Part shown: in pieces, positions 59,503-63,460 of the stretch | How the letters are laid out: each line of letters opens with the position of its first letter | Position numbering within the stretch: the first letter of the stretch is position 1 | The notes under the pieces: model-generated | Databases searched by the model: none | What the model saw: only the letters and a program-made list of their open reading frames with translations | What the model was told of the DNA's origin: nothing | Made by a program: the position numbers and the translations under genes | Source: Pseudofrankia coriaricola | GTDB lineage: Bacteria; Actinomycetota; Actinomycetes; Frankiales; Frankiaceae | Length of the DNA stretch: 63,460 bases | Reading direction: 5' to 3' | Assembly: GCF_001854805.1 (NCBI RefSeq) | Contig: NZ_MBLO01000012.1 | Coordinates: 1-63,460, forward strand

Positions 59503-59760
59503 CCCAACAACTCTGCTCCCCCGGCCCCCGCTGGCAACCCGCCGCGCCAGGCCGCCCGGTGGGGTGGCCGCGGTCGTGTGGCAAGGGTCACCACCACCGC
59601 CTTCATCCGTATGGCCCCGATTAGCGGACCTGCGTCGTTGGAAGGGCGGGGTCGTTGGGAGGGTCGGGGTGGACGCTGCCCGGCCGACCACGCACGCTGG
59701 TGTCGCGAGGCCGCACCCCGACGCCACACCCAACGCCAGGCGCGGCAGAGGGAGGACGCG

Positions 59761-61443
59761 ATGAACGGGGCCATCCCCATCTCGACACCCGCGCCGGGTG
59801 GGTCGCTGTCGCCGGCGCGCCGCGAGCGCGAGCTGGCCCGCCTGGCCGGCGGCGAGATCGTCGACCTGCTGGTGGTCGGCGGCGGGGTGACCGGTGCGGG
59901 CGTCGCCCTCGACGCGGCGAGCCGGGGGCTGTCGGTGGCGCTCGTCGAGGCGCGCGACCTCGCCTGGGGCACCAGCCGGTGGAGCTCGAAGCTGGTCCAC
60001 GGCGGGCTGCGCTACCTCGCCAGCGGCGACCTGGGGCTGGCGATGGAGAGCGCCACCGAACGGGACATCCTGTTGCGACGGACCGCGCCGCACCTGGTCC
60101 ACCCAGTACCGATCATGGTGCCGCTGACGCCGGCCGTGCGGCGTACCGACGCGGTGGCGATGACCGCGGGCCTGCGGGTCGCCGACGGGCTGCGCCGCGC
60201 CGCGCGCACCCCCAGCGGCACGCTGCCGCCGCCGCGGCGGCTCACGGCCGTCGAGGCGCACCAGCTCGCCCCGACGCTGCGCGAGACGGGGCTGCGCGGC
60301 GGGCTGCTCTACTGGGACGGCCAGCTGGTCGACGACGCGCGCCTCGTCGTCGCGATCGCCCGCACCGCCGCGGCCTACGGCGCACGAGTCCTCACCCGGC
60401 TGCGGGCGCGCACGCTCGACGGCACCGGGGCGCTCGTCGAGGACACCCTGACCGGCTCGACGTTCTCGCTGCGGGCCCGCGCGGTCGTGAACGCGACGGG
60501 GGTGTGGGCGCCGACGCTCGCGCCCGAGGTGCGGCTGCGCCCGAGCCGGGGCACCCACCTGGTGGTCGCCGCGGGCGCGTTCGGGGGCACCCGCACCGCG
60601 CTGACGGTGCCGATGCCCGGCCAGCGCAACCGCTACGCGCTGGTGCTGCCGCAGGACGACGACCGGGTCTACGTGGGCCTGACCGACGTCCCGGCGGACA
60701 CGGTGGAGGACGTGCCGCGGCCGACCGCCGCCGAGGTCGAGGAGCTGCTCGGCATCGTCTCCGGGGTGCTGGACGCTCCGCTGGACCGGGCCGACATGCT
60801 CGGCACGTTCGCCGGGCTGCGCCCGCTCCTCGACGTCGCGGACACCGCCGGCGCCACGGGCCGGACCGCCGCGTCCCTGGTTCACTCCGTCACTCACCCG
60901 CTACGCGGCCGTGCTCCTTCAGCAAACGCCCGCTCCGCTCCCGCGCTCCCGCGCTCACCACGCAGCGCGGACCTGTCCCGCCGGCACGCCGTGCTCGTCG
61001 GCCCCGGTGGCGTCGTCACCGTCGTCGGCGGCAAGCTGACCACGTATCGCCGGATGGCCCGCGACGCGGTGGATCTCGCGGTCGCGCACGCCGGTCTCGC
61101 CGCCGGGGCCTGCCGCACCGCCCGGCTGCCGCTGGTCGGCGCGGCGCCGCGCGCCCAGCTCGCCGCCGTCGACGCGCCGCGGCGGCTGGTCGAGCGGTAC
61201 GGCACCGAGGCACCGGCCGTGCTCGCCGAGGCGGGCGGCGATCCGGATCTGCTCGCGCCCGTCGCCGCGGGCATGTCCGTCACGGGGGCCGAGCTGCTGT
61301 TCGCACTGCGGCACGAGGGGGCGCTCGATGTCGACGACCTTCTCGACCGGCGCACCCGGATCGGCCTGGTGGCGGCGGACCGTGCCGCCGCCGCGCCGCG
61401 CGCGGCCCGCCTCGTCGACCTCGTCGCCGGCGACCGGGTATAG
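59761..61443 (+). CDS. glpD: FAD-dependent glycerol-3-phosphate dehydrogenase
   Basis: This 560-residue flavoenzyme oxidises glycerol-3-phosphate to DHAP at the membrane, passing electrons to quinone. The FAD motif is LLVVGGGVTGAGVALDAASR (near residue 37), then WGTSRWSSKLVHGGLRYL (GlpD signature near 69), NATGVWAP and VTVVGGKLTTYRRMA (near 420). A low-complexity insert (about residues 375-405, GRTAASLVHS to PRSPRSADL) interrupts the second half. ATG 59761 follows GGGAGGACGCG. It is divergent from the alkyl-DHAP-synthase-like gene. Confidence 0.92.
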   Translation: MNGAIPISTPAPGGSLSPARRERELARLAGGEIVDLLVVGGGVTGAGVALDAASRGLSVALVEARDLAWGTSRWSSKLVHGGLRYLASGDLGLAMESATERDILLRRTAPHLVHPVPIMVPLTPAVRRTDAVAMTAGLRVADGLRRAARTPSGTLPPPRRLTAVEAHQLAPTLRETGLRGGLLYWDGQLVDDARLVVAIARTAAAYGARVLTRLRARTLDGTGALVEDTLTGSTFSLRARAVVNATGVWAPTLAPEVRLRPSRGTHLVVAAGAFGGTRTALTVPMPGQRNRYALVLPQDDDRVYVGLTDVPADTVEDVPRPTAAEVEELLGIVSGVLDAPLDRADMLGTFAGLRPLLDVADTAGATGRTAASLVHSVTHPLRGRAPSANARSAPALPRSPRSADLSRRHAVLVGPGGVVTVVGGKLTTYRRMARDAVDLAVAHAGLAAGACRTARLPLVGAAPRAQLAAVDAPRRLVERYGTEAPAVLAEAGGDPDLLAPVAAGMSVTGAELLFALRHEGALDVDDLLDRRTRIGLVAADRAAAAPRAARLVDLVAGDRV

Positions 61444-61521
61444 GGCTGTCCCGCGACGGACGCTCCGCGCCCGCCGCCGGGCGCAGCCTGTCGGGGCGAG
61501 GCGCTGGGCGCGCTCGCCCCG

Positions 61522-61639
61522 TGTCGGGCGCTGGGCGCCCTCCCCGCGTGGTTCCGGGCCCGGGCATATGGCGGTGGTAGAGCTGGGACCGGGCTGACGA
61601 GGTGGCTGGGTAGGTATTGCGCCAATGCGCCGTCACCAG
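61522..61639 (+). repeat. 118-bp imperfect direct repeat, copy 1
   Basis: The copy begins TGTCGGGCGCTGGGCGCCCT and ends TGCGCCGTCACCAG. It includes a GGGCGC/GCGCCC palindrome near its start. It matches the copy at 61677-61794 over its whole length with scattered substitutions. Confidence 0.85.
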
Positions 61640-61676
61640 CTGTGGCTGAGCTGGACATCCGAGCCCATGGGATGTC

Positions 61677-61794
61677 TGTCGGGCGCTAAGCGCCCTCCCC
61701 GCCTGGTTCCGGGCCGGCGCAGATGGCGGTGGCACGGCTGGTACTGGGCGGGCGAGGTGGCTGGATTGGTACAGCGCTGATGCGCCGTCACTAG
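61677..61794 (+). repeat. 118-bp imperfect direct repeat, copy 2
   Basis: Same length and order as copy 1, offset by 155 bases. Its palindrome GGGCGC-TAA-GCGCCC is perfect. It lies directly before the stop of the minus-strand kinase gene and after glpD, so both copies sit in a convergent intergenic region. Confidence 0.85.
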
Positions 61795-61804
61795 ATGGAC
61801 CGCT

Positions 61805-63460
61805 TCAGTCGGTGCGGGTCGGGGGCGGCCAGGCCAGCTCGACGATCGTGTTGCCCTCGTCCAGTTCGACCTGGGTGACCAGCTCGCAGGTCCACGGCCA
61901 ATGTGTGCCGTCCGGCGCGACCGCCTCGTTCGGCGCCGCCTCGTCCAGGGACGCCTCGTCTGAGGCCGCCTCGTCGTCGAGGACGGCTACGCCGGTGACG
62001 GCGGCCGGGCTGTCGGCGGCCATCTGGCCGTCCGGGCCCGCGGAGCGGCTCCGGGTGGCGCCGCCGCCGGGGGTGGCGGTGAGGCTGGAGACCGCGGGGT
62101 AGGAGATGTAGCCCTCGCCGGTGCTGCCCGCGCACAGCAGGGTCACCGTCACCCGGCCGGACGGCGCCACCCGCAGGGTCTCGCTCAGCAGGTCGACGAG
62201 CTCGTCACGGACCTCGCGGGGAATGTCGGCGAACTCGCCGTCGACCTGGAGGGTGACGGTCGCGCCGCGCGCCTCGGCCGCGTCGATCGCCGTCTCCAGC
62301 TCGGCGAGCGGGCCGGCGCGCCCGCCGGAGCCGGACAGCATCCGGCGCAGCGCCCTGGCCCGGTTCGCGCAGAGCCGGCGGACCTGCTCGTCGCGCGGGT
62401 CGGCCGAGCCGTCCGCGACGGCACGCAGCAGCGGGAGCACGTCCCGGTTGAGCCGGGCGAGCCGGCGGGCCCGGTCCCGGCGCACGACGGCGGCCGCGTC
62501 CTGGTGCGCGCCCAGCTCCGCGTCGAGGTGCGCCGCCCGCGTGGTCGCCTCGGCGGTCGCCCGCAGCACCGGCCCGGCGGTCGTCACCAGCAGCTGGATC
62601 GTGGAGATCCCGTAGAGGGTGCCCACCAGCCGCACCAGCTCCAGCGGAGCCGTGCCGATCCGGGGCAGGTCGACCGCCAGCGTCACCACGACCATCACCG
62701 CCACGGCCGCGGCCCACTGCCGCGCCGGCCGGGACACGGTGATCGTCAGCAGCAGCACCGTCGGTGCCAGTATCCCGGCCCAGTTGTAGATCCTGATCAC
62801 GTCGGAGCCGGAAATGATCGCCGCGCCGGCCAGGGTGACCGCGACGGTGAAGCCAAGGGTCGCCAGTGCCTCGACGCCGGTCAGCGCGCGCCGCCAGGTG
62901 ATGGCGACGACCCGGAGCGCACCGCCGGCCACCACCGCCCACAGCAGGATCGACGCATACGGCGCGATAGGGGCGAGGACGTCCAGTGACGGCTGGGAGT
63001 GCGTGCGGAGGGCGACCGCGGGCAGCGCGAGCACCGCGACGCCGGCCAGCAGGGTGACGCCGACGGCGCGGCGGATCGCCCGTTCGTAGTCCCGGCGCAG
63101 GTCGGCGCCGTCGGCCGATCCGGCGACCGCGGGCCGCGCCGCCTGCCAGTCCAGCTCGACCCGGGTGCCCTGCCCGGGGGCGGACGCGATCCCGGCCCAG
63201 CCGCCGACGTCGGCCATCCGGCCGTGCACCGAGCCGGTGATCCCGAGGTGGGCCTCCTCCAAGCTGTCACCGCCGTCACCGGCTGATCTGGCCGGGCCCG
63301 CGCGTCCGGCACCGTCCGCCACGTCGACGGAAGCGGCGGAGCCAGCCAGGCCGGCGGAGACAATGGCAGGCGCAGGCGCAGGCGCAGGCGCAGGCGCAGG
63401 CGCAGGCGCAGGCGCAGGCGCAGGCGCAGGCGCAGGCGCAGGCGCAGGCGCAGGCGCAGG
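61805..63460 (-). CDS. Sensor-kinase-like membrane protein, 5' part outside window
   Basis: The frame is open to the right edge, so the N-terminus is missing. Visible parts, in order, are a (Pro-Ala)n linker encoded by the hexanucleotide repeat and the end of a HATPase-like domain (GRMADVGGWAGIASAPGQGT). Then come about six membrane helices (VTLLAGVAVLALPAVAL, GYGISTIQLL region), a helical segment with RARRLARLNRDVLPLLRAV and a degenerate second HATPase-like domain (VTLQVDGEFADIPREVRDEL). An acidic, Ala-rich insert of about 50 residues and a final beta segment follow. It resembles large actinobacterial histidine-kinase-like proteins. The phospho-acceptor region is uncertain. Confidence 0.75.
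   Translation of the reverse strand, partial: PAPAPAPAPAPAPAPAPAPAPAPAPAPAPAPAIVSAGLAGSAASVDVADGAGRAGPARSAGDGGDSLEEAHLGITGSVHGRMADVGGWAGIASAPGQGTRVELDWQAARPAVAGSADGADLRRDYERAIRRAVGVTLLAGVAVLALPAVALRTHSQPSLDVLAPIAPYASILLWAVVAGGALRVVAITWRRALTGVEALATLGFTVAVTLAGAAIISGSDVIRIYNWAGILAPTVLLLTITVSRPARQWAAAVAVMVVVTLAVDLPRIGTAPLELVRLVGTLYGISTIQLLVTTAGPVLRATAEATTRAAHLDAELGAHQDAAAVVRRDRARRLARLNRDVLPLLRAVADGSADPRDEQVRRLCANRARALRRMLSGSGGRAGPLAELETAIDAAEARGATVTLQVDGEFADIPREVRDELVDLLSETLRVAPSGRVTVTLLCAGSTGEGYISYPAVSSLTATPGGGATRSRSAGPDGQMAADSPAAVTGVAVLDDEAASDEASLDEAAPNEAVAPDGTHWPWTCELVTQVELDEGNTIVELAWPPPTRTD
63366..63460. repeat. Hexanucleotide microsatellite (GCAGGC)n, at least 15.8 copies
   Basis: It is uninterrupted from 63366 to the window end. 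On the minus strand it reads CCT-GCG codons, giving (Pro-Ala)n in the frame of the sensor-kinase gene. The true copy number is unknown because the repeat runs past the edge; the assembly may have ended here because of it. Confidence 0.97.

Noticed and set aside
59503-60897. Extension of the alkyl-DHAP-synthase-like gene into the GlpD region
   Set aside because: The added residues are antisense to the FAD and GlpD signature motifs of the plus-strand gene. GTG 59502 gives the family's normal start.
1-63460. tRNA, rRNA or CRISPR arrays
   Set aside because: I looked for TTCGAATCC-type T-loops, conserved rRNA stretches and regularly spaced repeats and saw none. The short tandem repeats present are inside coding frames or are simple sequence.

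Overview
The window is about 70% G+C with strong G/C third-position bias. It carries eukaryotic-like Ser/Thr kinases, FHA-ABC exporters, an LmeA-type DUF2993 protein, DUF6153 and DUF305 copper-locus proteins, and debris of a mycothiol-dependent-isomerase-like gene. This points to a filamentous or soil actinobacterium. The style is Frankiaceae-like (Frankia/Pseudofrankia), but that assignment is an inference. I saw no rRNA, tRNA, CRISPR array or intact transposase.

Layout. 0-4.2 kb: DUF2218 protein, a two-gene ABC exporter preceded by a 44-residue membrane peptide, and a divergent NarL-type two-component pair. 4.4-8.5 kb: copper operon copZ / anchored secreted protein / copA, two CsoR-like palindromes, and a half-length DUF305 protein. 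8.7-16.7 kb: a six-gene, tightly overlapping minus-strand operon. It encodes an anchored Ig-like protein, a two-helix zinc-ribbon protein, a TerY-type vWA protein, a PP2C phosphatase, a kinase with C-terminal membrane helices, and a giant kinase-FHA-ABC-exporter fusion. This is a TerY-P triad apparently rebuilt as a membrane signalling/export system. Its linkers share a recurrent Trp-Trp motif. 16.9-19.9 kb: a lone receiver, a LuxR regulator and a histidine kinase. 20.5-23 kb: IclR regulator, a broken permease copy, an M56 protease and a BlaI/CopY-type repressor. 23.2-28.5 kb: a second metal-related cluster (DUF6153, DUF305 lipoprotein, exporter-cupredoxin fusion, HMA chaperone, His-rich membrane protein). 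Three copies of one operator-like sequence lie in and beside it.

28.5-39 kb is a patchwork of intact single genes (DUF421, type-B carboxylesterase, P-loop kinase, DUF5648-like surface protein, XRE regulator, SDR, nucleotidyltransferase) and debris of at least six broken genes. 39.3-46 kb: flavodoxin-like protein, ECF41-like sigma factor, MFS transporter with an extra C-terminal domain, MEKHLA protein, a frameshifted ArsR regulator and a small membrane protein. 46-57 kb: kinase with a beta-propeller sensor, cupin + P450 pair, a second FHA-ABC exporter without kinase, DUF2993 protein and an SDR lacking the usual catalytic Tyr. 57-63.5 kb: an alkyl-DHAP-synthase-like flavoenzyme divergent from a GlpD-type dehydrogenase, two 118-bp direct repeats, and the 3' part of a sensor kinase whose coding sequence runs into a hexanucleotide microsatellite at the window edge.
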